A stretch of DNA of 64,000 nucleotides from NCBI GenBank assembly GCA_949752735.1, contig OX457044.1:14223815-14287814 (forward strand), written 5' to 3'. Origin of the DNA: Lumbricus terrestris (Eukaryota > Annelida > Clitellata > Crassiclitellata > Lumbricidae). Made by a program: the position numbers and the translations under genes. Below, piece after piece: positions 50,517-57,333 of the stretch (positions are counted from its first letter, which is position 1; the number at the start of each line of letters is the position of its first letter). The notes beneath the pieces are model-generated. The model did not search any database. It was not told the origin of the DNA and saw nothing but the letters and a program-made list of their open reading frames with translations.

Positions 50517-53500
50517 TATATACACATCAGGTCATAAATAAAGGCATTTCGAGTTTCCTTAATGTGATACACAAATACATGCTTTGTGTCAAACTTCTTT
50601 ATGTTAAATGAAGCTTTAAAAATTCCTTATTTCTTCCAACCTGAGTCTTTGCTGTTTTCTAAAATAAGAAGATTATTACGATTTTGCTGCTTTAATGTAC
50701 TGCTTAGACTTCTTCTTATTTTTTAGGTTCTCTGCCAAGTGGCAGGTCCAAACGCCCAATGTCTCCATCTTTCACGCTGTTGTGCCATGTCCTTAAGTTC
50801 TCTGTAACCCTTCTCCATCATCCCATCCAGCAGCTTTTGTCTAGGTCTTCCTCTGCACCTTTTCCCCTCCAATCTCTAATTGTTCCATTAATACGTTTTA
50901 CTTGGGAGTTGTAGAGAGGTGGATTCCCGTTGCCTTCCTCTCCGTGTTTTTTCCTGGAGACACCATCTCCTAGCGTCAATATCCTCTACCGTCCATCCTT
51001 TGGCTTCTTCGCCCATGGGGCATCGCATATACCGGCGATTATTCGGTCGTCCACCACGCACTCGGCTTCCAACAAGGGGACCACGTGTAGGTGGCGTGGT
51101 GGGCAATTGGGTAGCAGAGGCTATTTGAGGTGCATGCTACCCCATCTCCACTGCTTAGACTAGTAGCAATCAATAGTACTACAACTTTTGGGTTTGTTCT
51201 TGGTGGTGGAAGCAGTTTTCTGCATTGCTAATTGCTTACTGTTATTTCCCACCATTGATCATGTGACCCCACACATGTGCAGTGGATGAACCATTCTCAC
51301 TTCACAGTTCAGTTGGGCTCATCCTGTGAATAGTTACATATATGATGAACTTCAATATCCCACCACTGCAGATTAATTAATTAGAAATGAATGAATTGAC
51401 TAATTTTCATCTGAATGGGAAGAAGGGCGACACGACTGAGGGCTGCAATTCTCTGTAGTCAATCAGTGATCTTTCTAACTGCACATTGCTGCTTCCTCTA
51501 AATACACTGTGGTTCAATAAAAAGTAAGCCAAACTGTTTTTCTTATATCTCTAATGCCTGATGATTCTAACATTTTCTTAATATTTAGAGAATTGAGCCA
51601 AGACTAGGATTCCAAAATATCATGTCTTAAATTTGAACGGATAGAAAGATATGAATATTTCAACTTCATCTCCAGAAATTTCAGTTTTCAACATGTCTGT
51701 AATTGTGTTGGTTGTGGTTTTGATGCTTGATAGTTGCCAATTTTTTGGTCTTCAGTGATCCTGGAGTAAAAACTTATCGAAGAACTTATGCCCACACAAG
51801 CGCACACCTTTTCTCTATTAAATAATTGGAGTTGCCACCTGGGAAAAAATCCCAAAGGAAGTGCGATTATCCCCCAGCATATGGATTTTAAAAAAATTAA
51901 GCATTTTTAATGCATGTCTAATAGAAGGAATCGAATGAAAGGCTTATCCAACCCACACCTTTCTTCCTCTATGACGTCTATGTGCTTTGTACTATGGTCT
52001 CTCTCTAGTACCGGTAGTTAAGTATTTGTTTTCTGTTCTCTAAATCATTCATTTATTGACTCAACAGTATTGAGCGTTTGATTATCCTTTTCCTTGTTTC
52101 CCTAGTCTTTGTAGCTTCTTTCTGTTTTGTCTTTTTTCAAAGTTTAGTCAATTGATATATAATTTGGTGTCCCTAGCCAGTGGAATTTTTTTATCCCTTC
52201 AGGGCCCTTTTTGCAACAATAATATGTTGATATTGCAATGATTTGTAAACCTTGTTTCATTTGGTTACAAAATAAAACTTTTTGATTGATTGATTGATTG
52301 ATTGGAGGTATACATGCACATAATGTTGTTCTGAGTGAGTATCTTGTTTATGGCTGGCATTTATTCACAGTTGGATCTCCATACCTTTTCAGTTTACAAC
52401 TCTCTTACCAAGACTATCTTTTAAATATCGATCTCAACTGAAAACTTCCATCTTCACCCTTCTTTCTGGTTATTAGGTGGCCAACCACATATAACATAAA
52501 AAAAATATTTTCGACCCCCCCCTCCATGCCCGTATATTTTGTATGCATATGTACAAATACGTTTCTCTCCCCTCGCCCCCACCCCCCCCTACAAAGGCTA
52601 TTTAGCTAAAGTCATTTATGAAACATGTATTTTACCGTAGGCCATTTATTTTTATTAAACATACTTGCTAGCTAAATTTTGTTAAATGTTATGGTTTACG
52701 GCTTAGGTCTGAACAGAATACAATTTTAGTGTAGTCAAATGCCATCGGATGATTATACGATAATACAGAGTTATAAATATTGTAATGTGGATGTCATCAT
52801 TAGACATTTATTTTGCATACGTACATTTTGCCGAGACCAGTGACCACCTCCCTCATATGCAACTATACACATGTCAACTAAATCCCATGCCCTCCCTCAT
52901 ACGTAACATATGGACATCCCCTAATGTCTACTTTTTGCTATCTGCAGTATGCGCTTCAAAACTTTGTAAAGCTCTCAATGAATCATCCACAACTACAATT
53001 AAACTCGCAGTAAATTGTATTTTCTTGTCACATTTTTAATTGCGTATGTTTAGAAAGATCGAATTTTAATGTGTGATTTTAATTATTCCAACTTTAATCG
53101 TCAAAATGTAATGTACTATAATTGACTGTATGTAATTGTATTTCTAATTATTGCATGGAATGAGAAACTCATAAATTTAATTGGGATTTTTAATTTGATT
53201 GTGACAAAAAAATCAGCCTAGGAAATCAGTTGTGCAGTTTTTAATACTTTTAGGTGCACCATCAGAGGATCAAGAACCATGTCCAGTTTTTGGAAGCAAA
53301 ACAACCACAGGAAACGGTAACAACAGCACGCTTTCCTACACCACTTTTGTACCATTTAGCTCAACACCTTCAACAACAACAGCAACATCTACATATGCAT
53401 CCACAACTACCTCAACCGTGACTCCAACAGTTCCAATAACATCTACCTCAACAACAACAACAACAACAACTACAACCACAACTACACCAATTCCAACAGT

Positions 53501-55527
53501 TCCCACTACTTCATCCACAACTACAACCACAACTACACCAATTCCAACAGTTCCCACTACTTCATCCACAACTACAACCACAACTACACCAATTCCAACA
53601 GTTCCCACTACTTCATCCACAACTACAACCACAACTACACCAATTCCAACAGTTCCCACTACTTCATCCACAACTACACCAATTCCAACAGTTCCCACTA
53701 CTTCATCCACAACTACAACCACAACTACACCAATTCCAACAGTTCCCACTACTTCATCCACAACTACAACCACAACTACACCAATTCCAACAGTTCCCAT
53801 TACTTCATCCACAACTACAACCACAACTACACCAATTCCAACAGTTCCCATTACTTCATCCACAACTACACCAATTCCAACAGTTCCCACTACTTCATCC
53901 ACAACTACAACCACAACTACACCAATTCCAACAGTTCCCACTACTTCATCCACAACTACACCAATTCCAACAGTTCCCATTACTTCATCCACAACTACAA
54001 CGACAACTACACCAATTCCAACAGTTCCCATTACTTCATCCACAACTACAACCACAACTACACCAATTCCAACAGTTCCCATTGATTCATCCACAGCTAC
54101 AACCACAACTACACCAATTCCAACAGTTCCCATTACTTCATCCACAACTACACCAATTCCAACAGTTCCCATTACTTCATCCACAACTACACCAATTCCA
54201 ACAGTTCCCACTACTTCATCCACAACTACAACCACAATTACACCAATTCCAACAGTTCCCATTACTTCATCCACAACTACAATCACAATTACACCAATTC
54301 CAACAGTTCCCATTACTTCATCCACAACTACAACTACAACTACACCAATTCAAACAGTTCCCACTATTTCATCCACAACTACAACCACAACTACACCAAT
54401 TCCAACAGTTCCCATTACTTCATCCACAACTACAACTACACCAATTCCAGTTACTTCATCCACAACTACAACTACAACTACACCAATTCCATCAATTCCA
54501 GTTACTTTATCGAGCACGTCAATGTCGACACAGTCACCGACGACATTGACAATCGGTTCCAGTCCAGTTTCCATATGGCTTCCAACGGCTTCACTCAATT
54601 CAGATCCAACTGCCACATTAACAACCGATGGACGGTTTACAACAAAACCAGCTGAAAGCCAGATGCTTTGGATGATTGTGATTGTATCAACAATAGGAGC
54701 AGTTATCGTTATCGTCATATTGATAGTCATCATTCTTCTTCTGATGTGTCGAAGGTCAGTAACTTGACGAACACATTTCAATTATTATGTAGATCAGGGC
54801 TTAAAGTGTGCCGGCACTTTTTTTTACACTTTAAGCACTGACACTTTAAGATACCAATTACCGTTCAAATTTTGTTGTTGACTATTGGAATATGTTGATT
54901 CCTTAAGTCAGAGTCATTACTTACTATGAATCAGTCATTACTTACTCTGAAAGAACTGACCAGAGTTTTTACTTAAAGCCATCTGTCATTACTTACTCTG
55001 AATCAGAGTCATTACTTACTCTGAAAGAACTGACCTGAGTTTTACTTAAAGCCATCTGTCATTACGTTATTTACTCTGAAAGGAGTGGCCAGAGTTTTTA
55101 CTTAAAGCCATCTGTCATTATTTACTCCGAAAGAACTGACCAGAGTTTTGACAGAAGGTCACCACAGTTTATTACTTACTCTAACAGAATTTTGACTAAA
55201 GCGCATAATTAAAATGCATTTACATGTAGCATTAGTTACTTGGCAGAGTGCTCAGAAGGAGAAATGTGTAAGCCTATGCAATGGGAATAATTATAGAGAA
55301 AAACTTTATCCTCAGTGTAAAATGTATTTGCATATCACATACTAAGATCGAATCTTTCTTTTAGCAGGATCAAGAAGCAAAGCCAGCAATCATCAAGATC
55401 TCAGGAAATCGATATTCAGTCTGCTATGCACAATGCCTCTGCTCCACCTCCTCTCAATCCTTATTTCGTACCAGAGTTCGTTGCCCTTAGTGGCATCCAG
55501 AGTCAACTGAAAGAAGACACTGCATAA
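28356..55527 (+). CDS. CAP-domain, EGF-like, ShKT-like, mucin-stalk membrane protein (nine exons)
   Basis: I joined nine exons: 28356-28658, 44720-44965, 45628-45749, 46117-46220, 47078-47107, 48230-48328, 50238-50357, 53254-54754 and 55365-55527. All have GT donors and AG acceptors with matching phases, and together total 2,688 nt (895 codons plus stop). Residues 1 to about 17 are a signal peptide. A furin-type RIRR is at 63-66. A CAP domain spans about 78-225, followed by a Cys-rich hinge to 268. An EGF-like module lies at about 269-302 and a ShKT-like module at 303-341. A Thr/Ser/Pro mucin stalk follows (about 360-800), then a transmembrane helix at about 812-839 and a 56-residue cytoplasmic tail. 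It should be a heavily O-glycosylated cell-surface protein. CAP proteins bind sterols, lipids or other proteins; the ligand here is unknown. I do not recognise a named orthologue. Confidence 0.88.
28659..29249. other. CAP gene intron 1, left part
   Basis: A LINE/SINE-tail-like piece with AAGCGCTTCTCACAGCATGC lies at about 28730-28800. A 122-codon open frame (28871-29239) has no recognisable domain and no exon borders; it is probably chance or a decayed repeat. Confidence 0.45.
29255..30423 (-). repeat. LTR (3' LTR of the retrotransposon)
   Basis: It is 1,169 bp, from TGTAACGTCTCC to AATACGCTACA on the plus strand. Inside are three nearly identical units of about 75 bp around TAGTTCTGCAGATTC (29508-29705). 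It differs from the other LTR at 29501 (T against C), 29800 (T against C) and 29862 (G against A). Confidence 0.97.
30424..30442 (-). other. Polypurine tract of the LTR retrotransposon
   Basis: On the minus strand GAAGGAGGGGTATT directly precedes the 3' LTR, as expected for the primer of plus-strand DNA synthesis. Confidence 0.75.
30585..30704 (-). pseudogene. C-terminal RNase H piece in a shifted frame
   Basis: Just past the stop of the main frame, another frame carries NARVMRWSLALQ and ends near DYLSRGIT with a TAG at 30585-30587. These are the standard final motifs of Ty3/gypsy RNase H. A one-base change in register (net +1 needed) therefore truncates the RNase H. It could be a mutation or an assembly error. 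Confidence 0.75.
30701..35542 (-). CDS. Gag-Pol polyprotein of Gmr1-like retrotransposon
   Basis: It is a single frame of 1,613 codons. Residues about 10-175 are an Ala/Glu/Arg-rich coiled coil, followed by a Gag region. A CCHC zinc knuckle CFACGKVGHKAFDC is near 432-447 and the protease motif DSGAS near 535. An HHCC integrase zinc finger spans about 800-845. The integrase catalytic triad is D (VDIIG, about 868), D (HTDRGSQF, about 932) and E (CVERLNG, about 966). RT runs from about 1240 to 1450, with LPFGLVNSAS (about 1364) and YVDD (about 1384). RNase H begins near 1530 with QTDASGRG. The frame stops inside RNase H, whose tail lies in another register. All catalytic residues I could check are intact. 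Confidence 0.93.
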   Translation of the reverse strand: MSITDWQQWLDMGRSLSLDGEELKAFVRDRQNEFRQQRADEREEKKESELRAAAEAKAIREAETAREAAKIAEAKILREAESEREAAKLAEAKAARENELELAREATRLAEVKAVREKEIEIARMNEARLTREAEMTEARLAREANEALENKRLEIQMRMREMESGDRRNRDDGDSYMTMGDNHQGNQSHKGMKNIKFPIFNEAKDCLDAYLLRFERTCTTYEIPRDVWSLMLARHLESKALEVYQRLSAEETQDYDCLKKHLLKRFQLTEGGYRNKFKTSKMEQGETPSNFIYRLQRYLQQWLLQAGFEQTYEGIEDLLLKDQFFLTCSNELRIFIKEKGKMSLKDTLTCAESYIEAHGYRYAENSVKPQGRFNNDRGNGKPFEEKSREKFQGNVNRGRVETRQNKETNHSGNVNRGFSRDREQAAEHKITCFACGKVGHKAFDCVHKAKGFVKHTAAAVQIYENRAYRAVQANENTKSNEIDRTVERQDRKGKEEVPKHMAASTVVTERKDGCIDIESIDECQAKVNGIDANCLYDSGASTCIVRRSLIKDSDLTGKETHCILVDGSLRCFPTAHVNIESEYFNGEVEAMVMDEPVKPIIIGRVRGLKYTVTNENTDENIINCDKGEKVNETIMSEKQEKVEYKGILKRNVNANSRWQDAKKTVRFESDEMSTEYDDVVEKYVSDDVMNSDAHQTTAAIETRAESKKVVKYKPLKVTEMPDLNISTKEIKELQRTDETLKSCWDKASEWNGDEKSTEKVLYVKKDGLLYRRWKEVLKDEAKWQLMVPKQLRNKVLAVAHNSLLSAHLGMKKTHDKIVNEFYWPGINQEVRRYILSCDVCQKAVDKKVNYKAPMGHLPVLDVPFKHVCVDIIGAIEPMSMRGYRYVLTIIDLSTRYPEAIPLKGISTEEVAEALFNFYCRMGVPERIHTDRGSQFTSELMAEVNKMLLIKHTMTSPYHAMGNGCVERLNGTIKTTLRKLIGEQVKEWDRYLAPLLFALRDTVHESHGYTPFELIFGRSCRGPIQILKELWTNEKVEDEVKDVYTYMTDLRERIEETCNMAQKAIHKANAKNKKYYDRKARYRKLEIGDKVLLLLPSCNNKMLVKWQGPFVVRGKIGDYDYKVEVDGGKLKTYHINILKKYYERSEEELSGSETIAYVSAIVHDGREGEDEEEEILNLYVSKQTETYKDVDINPQLEDEQRGELEKLLREYQDIFTDKPRRTDMVKHEIHLTSDEPVRMKAYPTPYHLQSEIDKEIEIMLENGIIERSEAAYAAPLVVVKKADGSNRLCCNYKQLNKVTVFDPEPMMSNEDIFNKLSGSKIYSKFDFCKGYWQIPMSEESKDYTTFICASGLYKFNVLPFGLVNSASSYNRLIRKILHGTENLESYVDDILAHTEGWTKHMKILREFFQRVRDTHLTLKPKKCSLGYGRIDFLGHTLNNDDISPKGESIDKIVEMPQPKTKKQIRSFLGAINYYRKFIPHCAELMAPLSDLTKKSAANNVDWNEELDESFSKLKAALAKTPILKLPNLEKEFVIQTDASGRGIGCVLIQQYEGINHPIAYASRKLLERETRYSVEERECLAIMWGISRFDRYLCGKQFVIEMDHCGLQYMKEG
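35864..35880 (-). other. Primer binding site of the LTR retrotransposon
   Basis: On the minus strand TGGGGTGCTCGCGTCGG begins two bases after the 5' LTR. It starts with TGG, complementary to a tRNA CCA end. I cannot name the tRNA. Confidence 0.65.
35883..37051 (-). repeat. LTR (5' LTR of the retrotransposon)
   Basis: It has the same 1,169-bp length as the LTR at 29255, at an offset of 6,628, with at least three transitions and no net indel. It carries the element's promoter. Confidence 0.97.
37250..37395 (-). mobile_element. Truncated hAT-like MITE
   Basis: This is the reverse complement of about two thirds of the 219-bp element at 43178. It keeps one end, CAGTGGCGGCGCCAGGATTT on the minus strand; the other end is missing. 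Confidence 0.8.
37396..37835. other. Intron 1 sequence and left end of another hAT-like element
   Basis: No exon is seen. CAGGACCGGATTAAGGC at about 37783 looks like a further hAT-type left end, into which the 211-bp element below is inserted. Its right end was not found. Confidence 0.45.
37836..38046. mobile_element. hAT-like MITE, 211 bp, with 8-bp target duplication
   Basis: The ends are CAAGACCGTAGCCCGG and inverted CAAGGCCGTAGCTAGG, with the perfect 8-bp duplication AAGAGTCC (37828-37835 and 38047-38054). G-tract and TTTCGGGGGGTGT motifs lie inside. Confidence 0.88.
38399..38490. repeat. 14-bp minisatellite (TTTTGATTGCGCCC)n
   Basis: About six head-to-tail units with few changes. Confidence 0.9.
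38569..40176. mobile_element. hAT-like element, 1,608 bp, carrying an inserted CRE-array unit
   Basis: The left end CAGAGGCAGATA and right end (inverted CAGGGGCGGATCCAGGGGG) are flanked by the perfect 8-bp duplication GTCACATA (38561-38568 and 40177-40184). The outer portions match the 351-bp MITE at 22606. The middle (about 38830-40110) is a second unit made of TCGA-rich arrays and an 85-bp minisatellite. Confidence 0.85.
38828..40075. repeat. TCGA-rich arrays flanking an 85-bp minisatellite with CRE palindromes
   Basis: AGTCGAGTCGATCG repeats occupy 38828-38960 and 39909-40075. Between them (about 39010-39860) lie some ten degenerate units of about 80-90 bp. Six contain a perfect TGACGTCA, at 39142, 39222, 39301, 39535, 39744 and 39816. 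CAGAGGTGAGCAAGAGAC at about 39880 resembles another hAT-type end. Confidence 0.85.
40177..41003. other. CAP gene intron 1, unassigned part
   Basis: No exon or complete repeat is recognised. Confidence 0.45.
41478..41866. mobile_element. 389-bp MITE with long perfect inverted repeats
   Basis: The first 35 bases (starting GGTAAACGTGTATTTTAGCG) are the exact inverse of the last 35. The flanks carry the perfect 8-bp duplication TTTACTAT (41470-41477 and 41867-41874). The interior is degenerate units of about 38 bp around CATCAATCCAGCTTCT. Confidence 0.92.
41877..42405. mobile_element. 529-bp terminal-inverted-repeat element hosting a SINE
   Basis: GGTGTCGTCCATAAAGGACG at the left matches inverted GGGGTAGTCCATCAAGGACG at the right. 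A TTA duplication flanks it, as in PIF/Harbinger elements, but an adjoining (TTA)n run makes that uncertain. Confidence 0.7.
42213..42320 (+). mobile_element. tRNA-derived SINE, copy 3 (3'-truncated)
   Basis: TGGGGCGCGGTGGTGTAGTG carries a good A-box (TGGTGTAGTGG), followed by a perfect B-box GGTTCGAATCC. The copy stops after GCAAATCCTTCACTCG and lacks the LINE-like tail. Confidence 0.8.
42404..42490. repeat. (TTA)n microsatellite
   Basis: About 27 TTA triplets. Confidence 0.95.
42600..42990. repeat. Degenerate minisatellite related to the 86-bp unit of the 2,063-bp element
   Basis: Three units of about 130 bp contain AAATGACAGCCTGAAATGC-like and ATTGCAGCGTGTAAATTCAA-like strings. These line up with GATGACACCTTAAAATGC and ATTGCAATGTGGAAATTCAA of the elements at 10.5 and 18.3 kb. 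Confidence 0.55.
42995..43890 (-). mobile_element. CR1/L2-like LINE tail, copy B
   Basis: The minus strand encodes the end of a LINE ORF2: VLSLTYNSLQCCQSRYLPEL, then SNRAISNTVPRIWNDLSPEF. A 3' UTR shared with the copy at 13.7-14.1 kb and a TTACGATTG-type tail at about 43000 follow. It is 5'-truncated and split by the 219-bp MITE at 43178. Confidence 0.82.
43178..43396. mobile_element. hAT-like MITE, 219 bp, with 8-bp target duplication
   Basis: The ends CAGTGGCGGCGCCAGG and inverted CAGTGGCGGCGCTAGG are flanked by perfect ACAGCAAC (43170-43177 and 43397-43404). The interior has a T-tract followed by AGTCATCGACCGAAA, shared with several elements in this window. Confidence 0.95.
44486..44565. 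repeat. (GA)n microsatellite
   Basis: About 40 GA dinucleotides, about 155 bases upstream of CAP gene exon 2. Confidence 0.95.
44720..44965 (+). CDS. CAP gene exon 2: core of CAP domain
   Basis: It has 82 codons, phase 0 at both ends, acceptor CTGTAG and donor GTTAGA. It begins TWNNYLADMATEYSSMCTWG and contains HG, LGQNLYLS, VVRWYNEKPFYNY and CGHYTQ, the CAP signature motifs. Two histidines (CTWGHG, CGHYTQ) and the second glutamate (WYNE) of the CAP tetrad are present. The first glutamate (GENL) is Gln. Confidence 0.92.
44966..45627. other. CAP gene intron 2
   Basis: 662-bp intron with no recognisable repeat or second gene. Confidence 0.75.
45628..45749 (+). CDS. CAP gene exon 3: end of CAP domain
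   Basis: It encodes VVWGQSREMGCGKFLCPTAV and then FTCNYGPA. These continue CGHYTQ into the canonical CAP sequence VVW..S..VGC and the CNYGP motif. Donor GTAAGG; phase 2 exit completed by exon 4. Confidence 0.92.
46117..46220 (+). CDS. CAP gene exon 4: Cys-rich hinge
   Basis: It encodes GNYNVRPYAIGEPCTTC and then MWCDREEPRGLC. The PY-x-G-x-PC-x-x-C pattern is typical of the hinge after the CAP domain in CRISP-type proteins. Donor GTAAGT. Confidence 0.9.
46221..47077. other. CAP gene intron 4
   Basis: 857-bp intron; a short GATGAT-type stretch lies at about 46858-46980. No other feature. Confidence 0.7.
47078..47107 (+). CDS. CAP gene exon 5: 30-nt micro-exon
   Basis: It encodes only NCSETSDTC between two split codons. 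It joins the hinge to the EGF-like module and adds two cysteines. The acceptor is preceded by a strong pyrimidine tract (TTTTTTTCTGTTCAG); the donor is GTAAGT. Being a multiple of three, it could be skipped without a frameshift. Confidence 0.8.
47108..48229. other. CAP gene intron 5
   Basis: 1,122-bp AT-rich intron; nothing recognised. Confidence 0.7.
48230..48328 (+). CDS. CAP gene exon 6: EGF-like module
   Basis: It encodes ECKASCKNNGVVSNASNSC and then RCQCTNGWGDGDCS. The C-x-NNG, CxC and G-W-x-G-x-x-C pattern fits an EGF-like fold. Donor GTACGT. Confidence 0.88.
48798..50030 (+). mobile_element. Dead Mutator-like element (MULE) with inverted terminal arrays
   Basis: The left end (48810-48965) is an array of GGACAATTACCCC-type units; the right end (49797-50030) is the same array inverted. 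The interior (49036-49415) is a decayed transposase C-terminus: MIPALAFVP, then in another frame AFEELSEILPPEEP and YFEDSYLGIDHTDEEDV, then NNSVEGWHRSFQSNVGSFHP and SIWKFIGF. These are hallmarks of FLYWCH/MULE-type transposases. Several frameshifts and a stop are present. It lies within CAP gene intron 6. Confidence 0.82.
49440..49745. repeat. Three ~105-bp tandem units inside the MULE
   Basis: Units starting near 49447, 49557 and 49662 share AATCCAGACCTCTATCGATA and TAGAACCGTTTTTAGATTGG. Confidence 0.88.
50238..50357 (+). CDS. CAP gene exon 7: ShKT-like module
   Basis: It encodes about 40 residues with six or more cysteines: SCCDYHTECGIGWPKSAC, then FGGLIRSFCFKMCGLC. The C...C...C...FC.K.CG.C spacing is that of a ShKT (SXC) domain, a small disulfide module found in many extracellular proteins. 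Nothing implies the protein is a toxin. Donor GTATCA. Confidence 0.88.
50477..50516. repeat. (AT)n/(GT)n microsatellite
   Basis: About 16 TA units followed by GTGTGTG. Confidence 0.93.
50725..50880 (-). mobile_element. LINE ORF2 C-terminal fragment
   Basis: The minus strand encodes KRCRGRPRQKLLDGMMEKGY and then LKDMAQQRERWRHW. This is the GRPR...W region found at the end of many LINE ORF2 proteins, seen also at 57.5 kb. Confidence 0.7.
50881..53253. other. CAP gene intron 7, remainder
   Basis: A LINE/SINE-type 3' tail AATAAAACTTTTTGATTGA with (GATT)n lies at 52270-52306. Frames at 50888-51163 have no recognisable domain. No exon is seen. Confidence 0.5.
53254..54754 (+). CDS. CAP gene exon 8: mucin-like stalk and transmembrane helix
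   Basis: This 1,501-nt exon encodes about 22 tandem units of PIPTVPTTSS plus threonines. Units come in a long form (51 bp) and a short form (39 bp), differing by 12 bp. After a non-repetitive Ser/Thr region comes MLWMIVIVSTIGAVIVIVIL and ILLLM, a single membrane span, then CRR. Dense Thr/Ser/Pro implies heavy O-glycosylation. The donor is GTCAGT at 54755. Confidence 0.9.
54755..55364. other. CAP gene intron 8, with short tandem repeats
   Basis: Four imperfect units of about 70-90 bp around TCATTACTTACTCTGAAAG and GACCAGAGTTTTTACTTAAA lie at about 54905-55190. Confidence 0.8.
55365..55527 (+). CDS. CAP gene exon 9: cytoplasmic tail
   Basis: It encodes RIKKQSQQSSRSQEIDIQSA and ends IQSQLKEDTA with TAA at 55525-55527. 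The acceptor is a tandem TTTTAGCAG, so two products differing by one codon (Ser-Arg or Arg at the junction) are possible. The tail starts basic, in line with the positive-inside rule. Confidence 0.85.
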
Positions 55528-56080
55528 GTGGGTCAACAAAGCCAACAGAATTCCTACAATCAAACATCAGTACTTAAATCCGTGTGTAAATAGAACCTAT
55601 TTAGAACATTTCTGTTACTAATGGTTTGTCAATTATTTAAAGATGTCTTTGAATGTGTGCAGACTTGAAGATATTTAGGAAAGAATAATTTTTATTTTTG
55701 CTCCAGCTTTCTTTATTTTATTTCACTTATTCAAAGTGAAACTTTCAAATGGCGCAATGATTTCATTCAGGCAGGAAAGTATAGCTGGCATAAGGGCAAA
55801 CTGATTTTAATATTTTTCGTAAGTTGATTGTGGGCGGCGCGCACAGCCTATAATCACTTTTTGTTTTAAATATAGCCTAATATTACTGCCACATAATACA
55901 ACTGTTTTAGTTTCAAGCCACTAACTATTAGGCCAACTATACTTCAGTTTTTTTGCTACAAAATCTGCCCATTTCCATCTCAGAATGCTCTTCTTCTATA
56001 TTATGCGTTGTCCAACTTGTCCGATTTATCATAAAGTAAACAAATCTAAATGATAAATAAAATATTATTATTTGTTGTGC
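55528..56080 (+). other. CAP gene 3' UTR with candidate poly(A) signal
   Basis: AATAAA at 56056-56061 is the first clear hexamer after the stop, which would give a 3' UTR of about 550 bases. Confidence 0.5.
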
Positions 56081-56436
56081 AACAATGGAATATAAACACA
56101 AATCTGGAGCACAAGAATGAAAATAAAAAGGTAATACATTTCAAAAGTTGATAGTCGTACACACTATTTCAATTCGAAATCTCAAAGAAGACAAATCTGA
56201 GTCCGTAATCACTACTACCTCAGTTTATCCTAGTGAATTAAACATGCCAGCAAATATAACTGAATGGGTGAAAATGAAGTTTGTGGTGTTAGTATCATAA
56301 TTCCAAAAGATGACATTATAAATAAGACTTATGAAGATGCTGAAATTATAACGTGGTTTCTGCCAAAGTCATTGAGTGGAATCTGCAGACACTGGAGAAT
56401 CACACGAGATATTATTTCCTCATTTTATATTTGGTA

Positions 56437-56930
56437 GTTCATCCGCGAGAGAGTGTGGAAATTATCGAACGATAGCGATGATATCGCACACGAGCAAAAT
56501 ACTACTCAAAATAATCCACAAAAGAATGGAGAAGACAATTGAAAGAGAATTACCAGCCAACCAAGCGGGATTCAGGAAGGCGCAAGGAACGCGCGATCAC
56601 ATCGCCAATATAAGGTGGATTATGGAGAGACAGAGGGAGTACAGGCAAGAGGTGCATATGTGTTTTATAGACTATAGTAAGGCGTTTGATTGCATTGACC
56701 ATACACTACTGTGGAGGACGTTGATCGAGATGGGAATTCCGAAGCATCTGGTTAAACTACTGAAAGGCCTTTATGGGGATCAAGAGGCGGTAATAAGAAC
56801 TGAATATGGAGACACAGGGAAATTTAGAATAAGGAAAGGAGTGAGGCAGGGGTGCATTCTGTCCCCTTTCCTGTTCAATCTGTATGCCGAGAGAATTATG
56901 AGGAGGGCTGGATTGGAGGAGGCAACAATT
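56437..56930 (+). mobile_element. LINE reverse transcriptase fragment
   Basis: The frame encodes ARECGNYRTIAMISHTSKIL, then NQAGFRKAQGTRDHI, FIDYSKAFDCIDHTLLW and VRQGCILSPFLFNLYAE. These are RT motifs of a non-LTR retrotransposon up to block B'. The element is 5'-truncated and the catalytic (Y/F)xDD block is absent because the sequence switches at about 56930 to an inverted segment. Confidence 0.88.
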
Positions 56931-57333
56931 ATTCAGTATTTTCCCCGCTATCCTTAACTTAATTTCCTCCAAGTTGCTGTTTGCTGTAGTGTCTCCTCTC
57001 TCTCTATTCCGAGCTCCCCGCACACCGATTCGTTAGTTCTCTTCTCCGTTCATGAAATCCTTAGCATTTTTCTCCAAATCCACATCTCGCATGCGTTGAT
57101 TTTCTTTTCCATATCCCGTGTCTTTGTCCATGTCTCGCATCCATATAGGACAAGTTGCTGTTTGCTGTAGTGTCTCCTCTCTCTCTATTCCGAGCTCCCC
57201 GCGCACCGATTCGTTAGTTCTCTTCTCCGTTCATGAAATCCTTAGCATTTTTCTCCAAATCCACATCTCGCATGCGTTGATTTTCTTTTCCATATCCCGT
57301 GTCTTTGTCCATGTCTCGCATCCATATAGGACC
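56931..57333 (-). mobile_element. Inverted, tandemly duplicated inner part of the same LINE
   Basis: Read on the minus strand, a 181-bp unit present twice (56971-57151 and 57152-57332) encodes MEKKINACEMWIWRKMLRIS and EKRTNESVRG, with a decayed frame. This is the region between RT and the C-terminus in the same LINE class. The orientation is opposite to both neighbours. Confidence 0.8.

Noticed and set aside
53336..54325. 329-codon minus-strand frame (VVDEVMGTVGIG repeats)
   Set aside because: It is the antisense shadow of the mucin repeat in exon 8.
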